Of a DNA stretch of 64,000 nucleotides, positions 45,186-58,587 are shown piece by piece. The translations under genes and the position numbers were made by a program. Numbering within the stretch: the first letter of the stretch is position 1; each line of letters starts with the position of its first letter. The notes under the pieces are model-generated. The model ran no database searches, was not told the origin of the DNA, and worked only from the letters and a program-made list of their open reading frames with translations. This stretch comes from Nemopilema nomurai (lineage: Eukaryota > Cnidaria > Scyphozoa > Rhizostomeae > Rhizostomatidae), in NCBI GenBank assembly GCA_003864495.1, contig ML133389.1:372001-436000 (forward strand), given 5' to 3'.

Positions 45186-46787
45186 TTACATAAAAGTTAC
45201 AACGGGCCTAGGACAGGCCTCATTCTTGCATTCGTGCGTCATAAAAACACAGGGGTATAATGCTTCTCGTTCACCAGGTATCGAAAGGTGTTTACCTTCT
45301 TCGGTTTCACAGCAAACAATAGTTAATCGATTGTTCTTTAAATCCAGCAGAACCATATACGTCCTGGACTCGCGCATGTATATAGACGATCTTCTTTTTG
45401 GTCTTCTACTGCTTCGCCGGTCAGTAGCTGGTCCGTATTTTGTGATTCCCAAATTGAAGTCGCATGTATGTTCTATGTCAACATCAATAATATTGGTCCG
45501 CGATGACACTCCGAGGCAAATACGAACCATTGGGCAGGCGCTTGTGAATTTCACTTTCCACGCGTGCTTCTTGTCCGCAAATTGCTGCACAGCGTGAATA
45601 AGCGCCCCCGCAGAGCCGCATTTAGTGAGCAGGGCGCTCATGCCTTCTTTCTGTACGGTCCAGGCCTCTTGGCTATGTGCATCAATATGAGTACCGTAGG
45701 CTTCGATAGGTTCCTGATCAAATGTTAATTTCTCCTTCTCATAGACATGGCAGCAAAAGGGGCTTTCCGGGAGTTCAAGGTTGTTAACATAGATATGGAT
45801 GTTATGACATCCAGCAGTCAAAGGTTTGAACATAACAGCATGCAAACCCCCTTCCTCCGATTCAATTTCTGCCGGATGCCGTCGACCGTCAGGACCGCAC
45901 ACATTCACCTTGATACAATCATCTTTAACAAAAGAGCTCTGCATACTAGTGTTCCGTGTAATAATACGGAATTTCGCCGGTTCATTGACGAGCCCATAAT
46001 ATAGGCCTAAGCCAACAGCCTCGGAGTGCAGTGCCGAGGCGAGGTTTTCACTTATATCTCCGAATTTGCTGATAGATTCTAAAAGCTCGGTGTCAAACGA
46101 GAAATGGAGATTGCCGACCCTCAGCACGCGTAGTCCTTTGATGCTGGCGACAGTGGTGCGTGAACCGAAATCCATATCATCGTCAAGGCTGTTGTTCCGC
46201 GCGAGTTCAAACGGAAACGGCACCTGCGGAAACGGCACCTGCGGAACGTCTTCGATTGGGTTCTGTTCATCAATCATATTCAGCAGCGCCTCGTTCTTGA
46301 ACTTTAACAAACTAAGTTTCTTCTTCCCTTCGATGTCCGCTTTCCGCAAAAGATCTTTCCTCCGCTTTTCCAAGATCTTCAAAAGGTCGTCAAAAGATTC
46401 ATTAATTTTCTTTTTTGTTTTGTTGACGTTTGCGATAATGTTGGCGCGAATTAGCTCGACCCAGTCCTTCTGCCACTCAAAAACCTCGTTCTGGCTCACA
46501 ACCTCCATTATACCATTGACTTTGAGTGGATTATCTAAACATGACTCTACAAATGGGCACTCGCTGCATATATCATCGCTCTTACAGTTTTTGCGGAGTT
46601 TTCTGTTGCTATGACGATGCTTGACGACATTCCCGGTTTCGGAGAAATTGAGATCGGGCGAAGAGACTGGAGACGGGTCGAAGCCAGCGCTCTTCCGTCG
46701 CGGAGATATAGGCTGCTCAGTCATGGCGTGTTTTAGATGGTAATTCTCATAAATGGGTCGCACGTGGTGATGATACCGCCGCGGCAT
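45186..46787 (-). CDS. TRIM-like protein without RING: coiled coil, filamin repeat, C-terminal beta domain
   Basis: One uninterrupted frame of 533 residues. After a basic, disordered N-terminus comes a short Cys-containing segment (CSECPFVESC), then a Lys/Glu-rich coiled coil (about 120-190) typical of TRIM oligomerisation. A filamin-type Ig repeat follows (about 285-345: CIKVNVCGPDGRRHPAEI, GLHAVMFKPLTAGCHNIHIY, ESPFCCHVY). The C-terminal 160 residues look like a SPRY-like beta sandwich (AWKVKFTSACPMVRICLGV, YMVLLDLKNNRLTIVC), an uncertain call. No RING or full B-box is present, so ubiquitin ligase activity is not supported. The ATG at 46785-46787 follows an acceptor-like CTCCACAG about 25 bp upstream, suggesting an intron in the 5' UTR or an unseen upstream exon. 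Confidence 0.8.
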   Translation of the reverse strand: MPRRYHHHVRPIYENYHLKHAMTEQPISPRRKSAGFDPSPVSSPDLNFSETGNVVKHRHSNRKLRKNCKSDDICSECPFVESCLDNPLKVNGIMEVVSQNEVFEWQKDWVELIRANIIANVNKTKKKINESFDDLLKILEKRRKDLLRKADIEGKKKLSLLKFKNEALLNMIDEQNPIEDVPQVPFPQVPFPFELARNNSLDDDMDFGSRTTVASIKGLRVLRVGNLHFSFDTELLESISKFGDISENLASALHSEAVGLGLYYGLVNEPAKFRIITRNTSMQSSFVKDDCIKVNVCGPDGRRHPAEIESEEGGLHAVMFKPLTAGCHNIHIYVNNLELPESPFCCHVYEKEKLTFDQEPIEAYGTHIDAHSQEAWTVQKEGMSALLTKCGSAGALIHAVQQFADKKHAWKVKFTSACPMVRICLGVSSRTNIIDVDIEHTCDFNLGITKYGPATDRRSSRRPKRRSSIYMRESRTYMVLLDLKNNRLTIVCCETEEGKHLSIPGEREALYPCVFMTHECKNEACPRPVVTFM

Positions 46788-46814
46788 TGTGTCTTTTGAG
46801 GTTGGGTGCTCTGT

Positions 46815-49800
46815 GGAGAAAGAGATTTAATTAAATTACATTTACAAGGCAATCGACAATGATCCAGAGAAGACTTCACCTTTGATATACATATAATTGT
46901 AAACCTGTGAGTACATCTAACTAATTGATGAAACTCGTAATAACATTAATAGCAATAAGAATAGTAGCAATAAAAAATTACAATAATAACAGCAATAAAA
47001 ATGATAGTAACAGTTCAAAAAATATTAAACACATGCCAACAAATACTGCAACATTTACTTAAATCAAAACTACCATCAGCTACATTGAGGTTATAACATA
47101 TCTGTTAGAATTTCCTTCTTCCGCGAATAGCATTTCAAGTTATGATGCATAAGTGCTCCAAATTCTATTCATCCAAAAAAGAAAAGTAGAAGAGAATGAA
47201 TTGTTCATGCTTTCTGCAAGCAAAAGTCTGAGTGCTTCTCTATCGGTCAGAGTTCGATTGGCATTTTAATGGTGGACACGCAATGCCGACCGATGGTGGA
47301 CACGTTAAATTTGATGGGAATGGGCAGAAATCAGAAAAAGCTGAATAGATAAAACCTTGCATTCATGCAGGAAACTGGGCCCTTTCACAACAAAAATGTC
47401 TTTTAAACGTACAGTCTCAATTGCAAAATGAGCCAATGTATCTCATGTTATACTTTTAATTGCCTAAAATTGTCAACATGGGCCTAAATATTAAATGGCG
47501 GGTACGTATGCCGTGACCTTGCAAACCACAGCATTCTCGGGAATTAACTCTGCACGCTTAGTATCTTTGGCGTGATAGTTTCCGGTTAATCTGTGAGCAA
47601 GAGCGGGAAATAATTCCTGATTTGTTTTCTACTCGTTTCTTTAGCAACCAATCTCAATACTATTTACAAAATGCAATTAAAATGACAACCTGCAGTTCTC
47701 TTCGTAAACTTGATTGTTGTTGTTTATCATTGAGGTGCCAATATGCATGGCACGCGAGCAGCTACAAGCAAGAGCCAATGAAACTTTCACCAGCTCGCAA
47801 AAATAGAATTTTACAGGTGGAACAGCTCGAGCGAAATTGAATTTAAGTCTGATTGCGGCGCTAATTTTAATCTCAATTTAAAAAGACCTGTAGCAAGCAG
47901 TATTGGCGCCCATGTTCAACAAATCACGTGATCAACTAAAAGTCACATGACCACAAAAATCAACATCCGACTTCTTTGCTTCCTCAAAACCGACACACCC
48001 GTAAGTATTCGTAATACTTGGAAGTATTCTTTACAATGATTCATAACTTTTCAAATTTTAGTTTGGCTCATCTTTATCTGTTTTCTATTTACCTTTGCAT
48101 TCTATTCATTTCTGTTCTACATCTATCGAATTAAATTATCTTTAATTCATATATAATGCCTTTCGTTCAATTCTAGAGATTAACTTGAAACAAAACTCTG
48201 TCCTTTCGTTTTCCGCATTTAGCTTTGTTTATTGCATACAAAACGATCTATTTTCTGCAACATGAATCTATTCCTACTCGCTAAAATCGAAAAATTCCAT
48301 GAAATTTTCTTCAGAGTACCAGATTTTGCGGATGCAAGCGGGCATCAGAGATTCTATGAACGGCATTCGCCGAATTTAATTTATCGTGGGAAAATGCTTC
48401 AGACCCGATTTCGAGTTTACCATGGTTTCCACAAAGCAACTTGAGAATCCCACGTCATTGAGCTTGGAAATTAACCTGGATTTGGTTGGAATTTTGGTAA
48501 TTAAACATGGCAAATTTTCCTCAAGCTGTAAAATGTATTCAAATAAAAAAAATTAAAAATTGCTCGAGTAGCGCATGCGTACTTACAATGTGTAGAAGGC
48601 TTTTCTATAACCGTAGTTAATTCATTCATTTGATCATATTATATTTATTTTGTCATAAAAATTGTTTAAGAAAACAAAAAACAAAACTATTAAGCAGACA
48701 CTGATCCTAAACATAAAATATCACTAGAATCGGACGACAATCGGTGCATTATCTCAATTGGCTCCAGTCAGTGTGTTGAATTAAAACTTTAAATAAATAT
48801 AAATGAGAGAAAACTCGGACGACTCTACAAAACGAATGCGGAATTACGTCATAGTTACTATGAAAGTTCGGCATAGACCGGCATAACAGACTAGCTTCTA
48901 TGAAAATTGCGTACTTTATGCAATAGTAAGTGCTTGAAAATAGTAATCGTACCACTCTTGCTATACAGTCCAACGCTTTGTGAAAAAAATACGTTTTGAA
49001 TTCTGTCCCTAAATGTTCAACTTGCAATTAACTATATATTGTGTAACTTAACGATTAAAAAATACTTCAAGCTTCACAAAATAGCAATACCAGAAACTGA
49101 TAAGAAAACAAAAATATGAAGTGTACGTCGTTAATTTAGGCAGCAATAGTGTAGGATAGAAGTGCCCGGAGCATACACAGTCGACCACACAAATCATAAC
49201 AAAACGAGCACATCACGCGACCAAACAAAACACTCACCCCTGATAACCAACAGATCGGAGCAATGCAAGTCAATGCATATCAATACTCTACACTAGTCTC
49301 GATCGCTAGCCAGTTCACAGAAAGGCCGTAATCACGACTCGGATCTCTAACATAGCCGATACTTTGCTATCTTTCCTCGATCAACCTCGCTTCACATAAC
49401 GCTGGTGAATAATTCATCACTGAAAACCGCATAATTCAGATCTGCAACGGACGTGCGAGATTCGTGAATGATAAACACCTATTGATGGTTGTCCTTCGCT
49501 GCAAAGCTTCGACCTTGAGAAGCCGGGACAGCCGCAACAACAACACCGCAAGCTGACAGGTTATTGAGATACCAGAACAAAGTTGACCTTTGGTGACCTT
49601 GGTCACTCAAGCGCACATGCCATACAGAATGTATAAACTTCGCTTCATTTGCAGGGTAGCTAGAGGCAGATCCAAGGTACAACCAACCCAACCAGAACAA
49701 ACAAAGGACGACATTGCACGGATAGCCACTTGGATTCATCTTGATTCCATAGTTCAATGTTATCTGTATATCAAGATGACATCTATAATCCAAATCCAAA

Positions 49801-52800
49801 TCCAGATACTAAATCCAAAAGTTCCCTTATCAAGGGCTGCGGGCTCTTCTTTTCTAGAGACATGGACTTCTCCCAGACGTTGTTTCTCATTTCTATTACC
49901 GGGACAATGATATTTTATACTTCTTACGCTCAACTACCGCCAATGAAGTGTCGATTTTGATTACATGGGCGACACCGCAACTGGACCAAACGTCTTGGCC
50001 CCACCAGCATGGATCAGTTCACCCTGGCCCCACCAGCATGGATCAGTTCGCCCTGGCCGCCGAATACACACGACCCAATGGACAAAAACCCTTGAACCCT
50101 GGACAAAAACCACTTCCCCGAATTATGCGTAGATAAAATGCTTCAAAAACATGTAGCAAACACTGTTTGTTGGGAGGGGGGGGTGGGGGGTGTCAAAAAA
50201 TACCTTACAAAGAAGAAATATCAAAGTTTGACGTCTCAAAAATTTGTGCCAAGAATGGTAGCCAAGAAAAAACCCGTTGACAAATTTCATAAAAGATTCC
50301 AAACGCGGACAAGCTTCAGGTAAATGGAGGCTGATGGAAATATTTGTGCCATCAAAGCAACACTTCATCTGGTACAATTTTGACAGCAGCCATTTTCGCA
50401 AGCCCTAAGGTTTTACAGTTGAGGTGGAAATTTCTCGCAATGGTGCTTGTTCCTCAAACATTTTAGTGTAAACAGGTGGAGCTATTGTCTCCCGCCGTCA
50501 GCGCCCACCACCAAAGCATTGAAAGTACGGTGTGGGGAATCATGGTGTTGTAAAGAATCACTGCCAGAAGTTTCCGAGCCCTTACGTCATGATGGCGCGA
50601 AGATAAATCAATTTTACAGCTTGCATTCTTTGGGCGTTTTGTCAGTGCAGAAGATCGTAATTTGCAGCCCCTTCTCGCTACTACACTGGGTGGTTAGGGA
50701 GCCAAGGTGGGGGTTCACTCCCATAGAAAATGAAACCAACCCAACTTGCATTTTAGGAAAATACAGCAAAAATTGTATAAATGGGGTCCATACTTGTCAA
50801 TGCTTATCTCGTGATAATTGAAAGCAAAAAAGCTTTGATTTTTCGGTTTGCTTTAGGTAGCGAGAGACATGAAATGAAAAAGCTTCTTCTCGACATGCCT
50901 AAAACTCGTTTAGTAACTAAGAAATTGGAAATGCATCAACCAAACGGAGTTGCTTGGGACTAAAAGCAAGGCATGTGGAGATTATCACTCTAGCAGCTCA
51001 GCCCCTTGAATAGACAAAATGACAAGCTGTGAGGACTACTAGGTGTCCTTGCGTGATTCCAAACAGATAACGTAATAAACAGCAGTTCAGATCAACCGCA
51101 CGTTCCTATCAACATAACTAGTTTGGTTTCACTGTCAACATCTAAGAATGTTATCATGATAAATCGAAATAATCTATTTAGCCTTCAAAAAGCTTTAAAA
51201 ATATTCTTGAAATTGCGAAATTCTATTCATATGGCTTTGAAGTGCCAATTCTTAAAAGTCCCATAATTTTTTATTGAATTTTCTGGTCGTATGAACAATG
51301 TTGATTGAAAACTAGAAGGGATATGTTGAGATCCAAACTTGATTCTAAAATGCATTCATTGAGTATGTAATAACTCTCACTATGATCGGAATGTGTGTCT
51401 ATCAAAACCAGGTTGCAAAAACTTGAACACTGCTACTGGCACAATGACCAATCTTGTAAATTACTTTTTGTTTATTAATCTAACAATTAATGGAAACCCA
51501 ACACTGTGCTGATACCAGATCACTAGCCATTTTCTGCAAGGAAAAACTGTGGTGCAACAATCTAATCAAAGGGTGAAATGTATAGACCTACAGATTATAT
51601 TAGCATAGCACTTTGGAATGGAATATGAAAATTGAAGAAGATGGAGCATAATTAGATGCAATGCAGTTGAACATAAATTGTGGAGTTGAATAGCAAGGAC
51701 AGTAGAATAGAAGGTGTGAACATAAAACTATTGATCACTTGGATTTTATCACGAATGATCAGAATCAGCATTGTTAATGGCCCTTACTAATCCTTGCTTC
51801 CATTTGCTAAAACAACAAAGATTTGTGTCTAGCAACTTATGAGTGTCAGGGTAACTGAAGATTGCACAACGAAAAAGCTTTCTAATGTCTCTTCTATAAA
51901 ACACTTGTTGGAAAAAGATGAATGATATCTATCATTTGGAAAAGTTAAAAATCCTGCATAATGGGTGGCTCACTTTGTGGTAAATTCACCATCCATTGAA
52001 AAATGGCACAGGTCTGAGGAAAAGTTGTGGATTGAAACAAACTATGAATAAGTAATACTTTATCTGAAAGGCTACAGCACAACTGAAATTAGAGCAGAAT
52101 AAATTTCATACCTTTTAATTACGAATTAAGTACCTTTGAAGCTTCATTTCTGATTAAATTAAAAATGTCAGAAAATTTGTCAAGAATTAAGAAAATTTCA
52201 CAAATTTTACAAACAATGAAAAATTGCAATAGCTAGAAATAGCAGTAACAGTTTTTGAGTAAGTAACAGTGCTTGAAAGTAACAAAGACTCAAAGAATAA
52301 AGGAAACTCACTGTTAACTTGGACCTAAAAATGCTTGAGAGAATGACCAATGGTACATGTGATGCAGAGTATGATGAAATGAGATGTCAGATGAATTGGC
52401 TGTGAATCAATTGACCAGTGAAATGAGATTGGTTCAAATACATTACTTAAAGAAATAGGTTAAAATCTCAAAAATATTCAAAACGAAGTAACTCACAGCC
52501 ATAGGAATTTTTGGTAAAAACTAATTTGAAGCTGAAAATTTCAATTTGAAGTTGATTTTCAGAGAAATCAGTAGATGGCAAGATACAAAATTGATGGACC
52601 AAGATTCATAACCTTGATCTGATATTGAAAATAAAAAATAACATAGGGATAATAATGTTTTATAAATGCAAGCTACAACAAGGTTATGCAGGTGAAATCC
52701 TAAATATCAGGACCAAAGTTACATCAAGATCTAGCAATGCAATATTTTGGCCACAACCTTCTTTAAAGATAGTTTCTCTGGTAATTTTGCCGAAATCTAT

Positions 52801-55800
52801 ATCCAAGTTTTTGATACTTCAATTGCAGCTTCAACAATTTTAATTGCACATCAACAATCACCCTCAGCCAACTTTTTCCAATCAATGTACTAATGATAAT
52901 AACTTAACGACTTGGTCAATGATAACAATAGTTTTGCCGCCGCCTACCTAACTTTTGCTCATCAAAATGAGTTCTAATCTGTCCTTGCGCCAGCATCTCT
53001 TCTCTTCTCTGGGCTCTTATAAACATTGTTTTTGTCTCGGAGCCGCGTTATCGAGGCTCAAGCGGATTTTCTGATTAAAAATTTCGTGCTTATTGTCTAA
53101 AAATGCCCTTCATCAGAGAAGACCCTCGTCACGTCAACGGTCGACGGGCCAGGGCGTAATGTAACAACAATAGTCATAGGTCCACCCCTACGGCGGTACC
53201 ACGGAGCCCTCTGGATATCTTCCAACGACTGTTCTTATTTTTCTTTATCTATCATAGCCAAGCTGGCGAAAATTTGTATAACCATTAATAACAACAGAAA
53301 CATATTTATACAGTTATTTAATTTGGTAACAAAACTGTAACTATCTGTTTTCTGTTGATGGAGATTTCCTTTAATGTAATAAACTATGTTTGGTACTGTG
53401 CTAAGAAAATGCCCATCATTCCTAAAGAAGTGGGAGCCGATAAAGCATTCATGGAAAAGAAATCATCTAATAACTTCTGGTTTCAAAGAACATTCGACGA
53501 CGCTTGTATCTGGAGGATTATTAAAGTAGATCGAAAAGTTGACCAAAGATCACAGTTAAGACAGTTAAATGACCTCGCTGAATTGAAAAAGAATTAAGGT
53601 CAGAGAATAATTATATAGGCTGTATTTTGCTCAGTTCCTGTCATGCCCAAACCCAGAAACAGGGTCACTATATATTACAGGTCGGTCGGTTGGCCTAACC
53701 TCAACCCGCGAAGGAAAACAAAACAAGAGCAAACAAGCTAAACAACTTCGATCGCTTAGTTTTCACTCCCAATTAGCAACCTAAATAGCAATAACGCAAA
53801 ATGATGACTCACATAAACGAAAAATCTGTTCGTAAATCCATAATTGCCTTTGTAATTAACTAATTTCTTCTCAATACTTGTCTACCACCATATCAAAAAC
53901 AGTTATTTTCACGTGATGAAGCTTCGTGCAAGGGGACGTGTCCTAACGTGATGACGTCAGTTCTCCTGGGAGGACCGAACAATAAACACGGTCCTTCTTT
54001 ACTTTTGTTAACAATTGTTTTCCCATTGTTTTTATGTATTGTCCCTATTCTTGTTTATCAATCAAATGTATGAAGGGTCAATCTTCTTGTCAATGCAACA
54101 CCAGCAACAATTGACTTGATAAGTTATTAACCATCTCAATTATCGTTGCTATTGTGTGAACATGCCGACAAATTTATTTAATTGCCAATTTTCATTGTAG
54201 GTGTTGTCTGTCTGTTAGCGACCTAAGCCCACTGAAAATATCGACATTAATAACTCATCACTTTGAATATTGCAAGCAGAGCATGGAACCTAGACATTTC
54301 TAGTGGCCTAAATACTCATCGTTAGGGAGTTTCAAGGGGAATCCTTTCTACTTATAATTTTAAAATATGTCTCTAGTCTGTCGCCATTAAAAACAAAGAG
54401 TATAACATGCGCGAAAAAGCTTTCCGCACTGGACTTCCTCCCCCTTATACTTCCAATAAACTAATCGGGAGGGGGGGGGGCATTTGCATTCTCCCCAGCA
54501 AGTTAGTCGAAATCGGTAAAGTCGTCGTCGCTGTGGAGGCGCAAATCCTGAATAGTGGATGTAGGTAGATTGAAAAATTACGTTTCGTTTACGAATAAAC
54601 ACGATTCTTCCTGACTTTAGTTTAGTGTAAGGGAAGTTTTAATCTTTTGAAAGACAAATGACAGCTTAATCAAAATAAACAATTACAAAATTAAACATGA
54701 GACAAGTAGGTAAGTTAAGCTTGTGTTCAAATTAAAGGTCAAGACCTGACCAAATAAACAAATCATCAACAGAATTTACAAATTGTTTTAGCGTTGAAAT
54801 CTGCAATCTCACGATATATTCTGCCATTTTCTATTTTAACGCTCCAAATATATTTAATGTTTGTGAATAACAGTAACAAAAATACGCTAACCAAGTAAAA
54901 AAATTTCTCAGCATTTTTTATGGACCATCGTACAGCAGACAGCTCGGCATTTAATATCAGACGAATAAACTTATTGCTTTTCTTTTTAAATTCTTACAGT
55001 TCAAAGAGCAAAAATTCCGTTTATAGATTGGAGCGTAAAGCATACTATACATCCCTTCACCCTTTTCAAGAAGCTCGAGTGATCTGAAAGGTTTTCATCT
55101 GAAGTCAAATAATATCAGTAAAACAACGGCTTTCTAAAAACTCCTCACAATTAACTTTCTTCTGTATTTTTAGACATTTTGACTCAAAGCTCCTCCATTA
55201 TAAGGGATATTATTCTAATCATTGCAAGCTCTCATTGTAATAAGAGGCCCCAAGGCAATGAGATGGTTGAAAGCTTCCTAGCCTTAAATTAATTGAATTC
55301 TCAAGTTTAAATTAGACAAATCATAAACAACGTGCGACTGAAAATGAAGAGTATGAAACATCGCATTAATAGGCAGAAGTAAATCGATCTTCATATATCG
55401 GTTTTTTTGCTGGGAGGTTTTAGAACTATATGTTTTAGGGAATCCAAGGTTTAATGTTTCTATCTTGTCTAAATTACTAAAGCTACAAATGATCTTTGAC
55501 AAATAGCAGGTCAATAACTGATTTTTCAAAAAGATAAAGAGGCAATTGTTGGAATCAATTAGATGTCTTAATGACTTGAAAAGGCACACCTGTGGACCAT
55601 TCCTGATGTATCAAAAGAGAATGTGTACTGGCATATATGGACAGCATTCACTTGATATTCAACGGTCAAGATGCCTAGGCCATAGTAGGGTAAGCCAGGT
55701 GAACAATTCCGTATTCATGCTAGCATCGCTAATTTCAAAGTAACGGTACATTAATCAAATCTTCTGGACAAGACCATGGTCACGCTAAAGGCGAATTTTC

Positions 55801-57667
55801 CTTTAGGCCGTAGAGAGCCCCATGTTTGTTACATATAAACAAAACTTACTGACCTTCAATCTGTCTCCCGCTGAAAACTGATCCAAGTATGACTTAAATT
55901 GCAACTAAATGCAGAGTGGTTAGCCCTGAGTGGTTTGCCAGGAGTTGAGGCCCCTGTCTGAATCAATAACAATTTTGCTCCTCAAGCTTCGCTTTTCACC
56001 AAGCCTGTTGACTCTATTTCGAACTATGCCAAAAGCCGGCAGAACTTAGGGTCACGTGCTCTTCAGAGAATAAATACTGTTTCACCGCAAAATTTAGCGA
56101 CTGTTTTTCATAGCAACACAACACGACGGGTTCTAGAGATTAACGTAGGCGGGATAATATATGCGAGTTAATAATTGAGCTACCCATTATATCTGGCAAA
56201 TAAGATTTGGCTCTGTTTTTGAAGCTGGTCAGTAGTGAACAATTATCTGCTTTTGAAAACACGATTCCGAAAGATCGAGCGGCAGGGATCATAACAAGTC
56301 GTTGAATCATGACAAAGGCATTTGCTTTTTAGTTTCAAGATTTACGAAGGCCAGCACTCACATACAAAGGAGCATATTAGGGCGCTTGAGCCCCTGGCAA
56401 AACACAGGTGCCTTATAAAAAAAGCGCGTATCTCTTTAGTGCAGGTCTACCTTATTTATCAACAAGATCGACCATTACCAAATTGGAGGGGCGACGATAC
56501 GTGAGACGAATAGTGACGCGAACTTTTCAAACGTTCGGAATAATTTAATGAATGGAGTGAAACCCCTTTGAAGAATTTTTGACATCATGATGCATCACGT
56601 GGCAGCATCACGTGACAGGATCATGTCACACCATGACCAAGTATCTAACAAGCTGCGGTTTTTTTACAAACCAACCCCATAACCATGACAACACCGTTGA
56701 CAACCAGACCCCTTTCTTTGCAGCACTAGCGACTCAATCAAAATACAGTTTCGACCGATCATTGATGATTGCAGGGTTGTAGGGAGCCCGTGTCCCGATC
56801 ATTCAATATTTCAAACGGGTATACTGCACCAGAATATTGCTTCTTTTAATAGGGGCTGCCTTTATCTGCTCCAAGAGATGAGCTATGCGAGAAATTCTAT
56901 CATAATGCTATGCATGAATCTTCTAATCTACTGCAGCAGCCAGTTTGGACATCTTAGGGAAAGAAGATAAGCACAGATTTTGTGATTCAAAACTTCACGA
57001 TTTCGAGAAACAACGTAAACATGATTTTACCATACTAAGTACTTTTTTGTACGACACTCTCCAGAGAATCAAAAATCTGAAAATGACCAAATTTTGAATT
57101 CGTTCTATACAACTACACTTCAAAATGAAATGTGCAATACGAGAAGGTTCAGTTGACACGCCAATTTTTACTTCAAGCCAAGATTGTCGTACAACCAAAA
57201 GCGCCACTAGGGTAGCTGTATCGATTTTTGTGTCGTGATTATGAAGAAGTCGGATACCAATAGAATAAAGCGGAGAAAGGAAAAGAATCCGAAGAGAATT
57301 TGCTTTACAAGTTCAACAATGCCGTTATCTATGCCTTAGGACCTTCAGACGGTTAAAGTATTTACCAATAGATTCTATTGCCAACCAGAAAACTCAAACT
57401 AGGTCCAAATACTCATTTGTCTAAACAGACAAACCCCAAAAAAATATGTTATCTGGCAGAAGGAACTAGGACTTCTTTCAGAGTTTCTTTTTCAAATATG
57501 CCAGTGTGCGTCAGAAGAGCAAGCTCTTGATTTCGGGACGACTTCCTCATTAAAAAGAGCAAATGAGTAGAAGAAAACACGAGAAATAACAGTTTATATT
57601 TTTTTTTTCTTCTGCTACCTTTAGTGACAAATAACAGGTTGCTTTTTAGGGTAGTACAACTCTTCTT
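46815..57667. other. Long gene-poor region
   Basis: 10.9 kb, AT-rich, with no gene I can support. Visible items are a 29-bp direct repeat at 49997-50054, G-rich runs at 50172-50190 and 54467-54480, and two CACGTG E-boxes at 56596-56601 and 56609-56614 followed by CATGTCAC. Open frames at 49479-49799, 50447-50821 and 53355-53597 show no recognisable domain. Upstream exons of the TRIM-like gene could lie here. Confidence 0.45.
49997..50054. repeat. 29-bp direct repeat, two copies
   Basis: The unit begins GGCCCCACCAGCATGGATCA, repeated at 49997 and 50026. Confidence 0.9.
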
Positions 57668-57672
57668 TTATT
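57667..57672 (-). terminator. Polyadenylation signal overlapping the methyltransferase stop codon
   Basis: The last codons read CAA TAA A on the minus strand, so AATAAA overlaps the TAA stop. If used, the 3' UTR would be only about 15-30 nt long. Confidence 0.5.
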
Positions 57673-58549
57673 GAGGTTTGATCACGATCATTCCGCTTGG
57701 GGTGCTGAAGAGATGTCTACCATTTGCATCCGTTGTTGTTCTGCTCTTTACAATATCGTAGATGTCTCTCTTCCCGTCTTCATCTAGAGCCTCGTAGTCA
57801 GCATGCATAAGAAAAGTGATGACATCGTTTGCAGTTGCGCTGTCATTCTTCTCAATGAAATCAGTAACTTCAACAACACTTGGTGACATTGTCACCTCAA
57901 AATTAATTCCACGATTTAAAAGATCATCTACTACTTGGTTCAATGTAACGCAATGGAGATTCATTGCTAGGATCGAAGCACCAACCTTCTCTTTGTGGTA
58001 CATGTACAGTTGTGCCCCCCCTTTTCCTGATTGAAGCACAGCAATAACTTTTCCTCCTTCTTGCAGATATGCAAGCACCTTGATGAGTACATCAATAGGA
58101 TTTTCCATATAGTACAACGAATGGGCCAAAAGTATCAGATCGAACTTCCTGTCGGTCACGTATTCCAAACCAAAATAGCCTGGATCAATTGTCACGTCTA
58201 CATTGTCCCAGGATGCAGCTGTTGATTCCAGATGGACCCGCAAATCAGGATTCGGCTCGATTCCCAGGAAGCTCTTCAATCTGAGACCACCTTTGTTTAC
58301 AAGTTCTGCTTCAAGACTTCCTGTTCCTGCTCCAATGCTCATCATATCGATTGGGCGTCCATCAAATCCATCAACAACCGATTTCACCATCTTAAATGAG
58401 TCTTCATGCTCTGTAGTTTTGCCAAGAAATGTGTCAAATGTCCTCGCATATTTCTCCTTGTTAAATCCCTCCAAGATCTTTTGTAAAAATATTTCATATA
58501 AGCAAGATGTTTCCATTAATAAATCAAATGAAAATGATGATAAACCCAT
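57668..58549 (-). CDS. Histamine N-methyltransferase-like SAM-dependent methyltransferase
   Basis: 293 residues in one exon. The N-terminal helix region with KTTEHEDSFKMV is followed by motif I, MMSIGAGTGSLEAEL (about 69-83), an acidic residue in GIEPNPDLR that should hold the SAM ribose, a motif near FDLILLAHSLYYMENP, and C-terminal residues HLFSTPSGMIVIKPQ. Length, order and the YYMENP region resemble vertebrate HNMT, which methylates the histamine ring in the cytosol. Many invertebrates carry divergent family members whose substrate is unknown, so the exact substrate is not claimed. The start at 58549 is the first ATG; a second at 58516 (METSCLYEIF) is equally plausible. A large palindrome lies directly upstream. 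Confidence 0.82.
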   Translation of the reverse strand: MGLSSFSFDLLMETSCLYEIFLQKILEGFNKEKYARTFDTFLGKTTEHEDSFKMVKSVVDGFDGRPIDMMSIGAGTGSLEAELVNKGGLRLKSFLGIEPNPDLRVHLESTAASWDNVDVTIDPGYFGLEYVTDRKFDLILLAHSLYYMENPIDVLIKVLAYLQEGGKVIAVLQSGKGGAQLYMYHKEKVGASILAMNLHCVTLNQVVDDLLNRGINFEVTMSPSVVEVTDFIEKNDSATANDVITFLMHADYEALDEDGKRDIYDIVKSRTTTDANGRHLFSTPSGMIVIKPQ

Positions 58550-58587
58550 ATAAGTTTGTCTTATAAAGCCAGCCTCATTTTGTCCGC

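Noticed and set aside
49479..50821. Several open frames of about 90-124 codons
   Set aside because: No domains, no family resemblance, and overlap with simple and direct repeats; likely chance in a gene-poor region.
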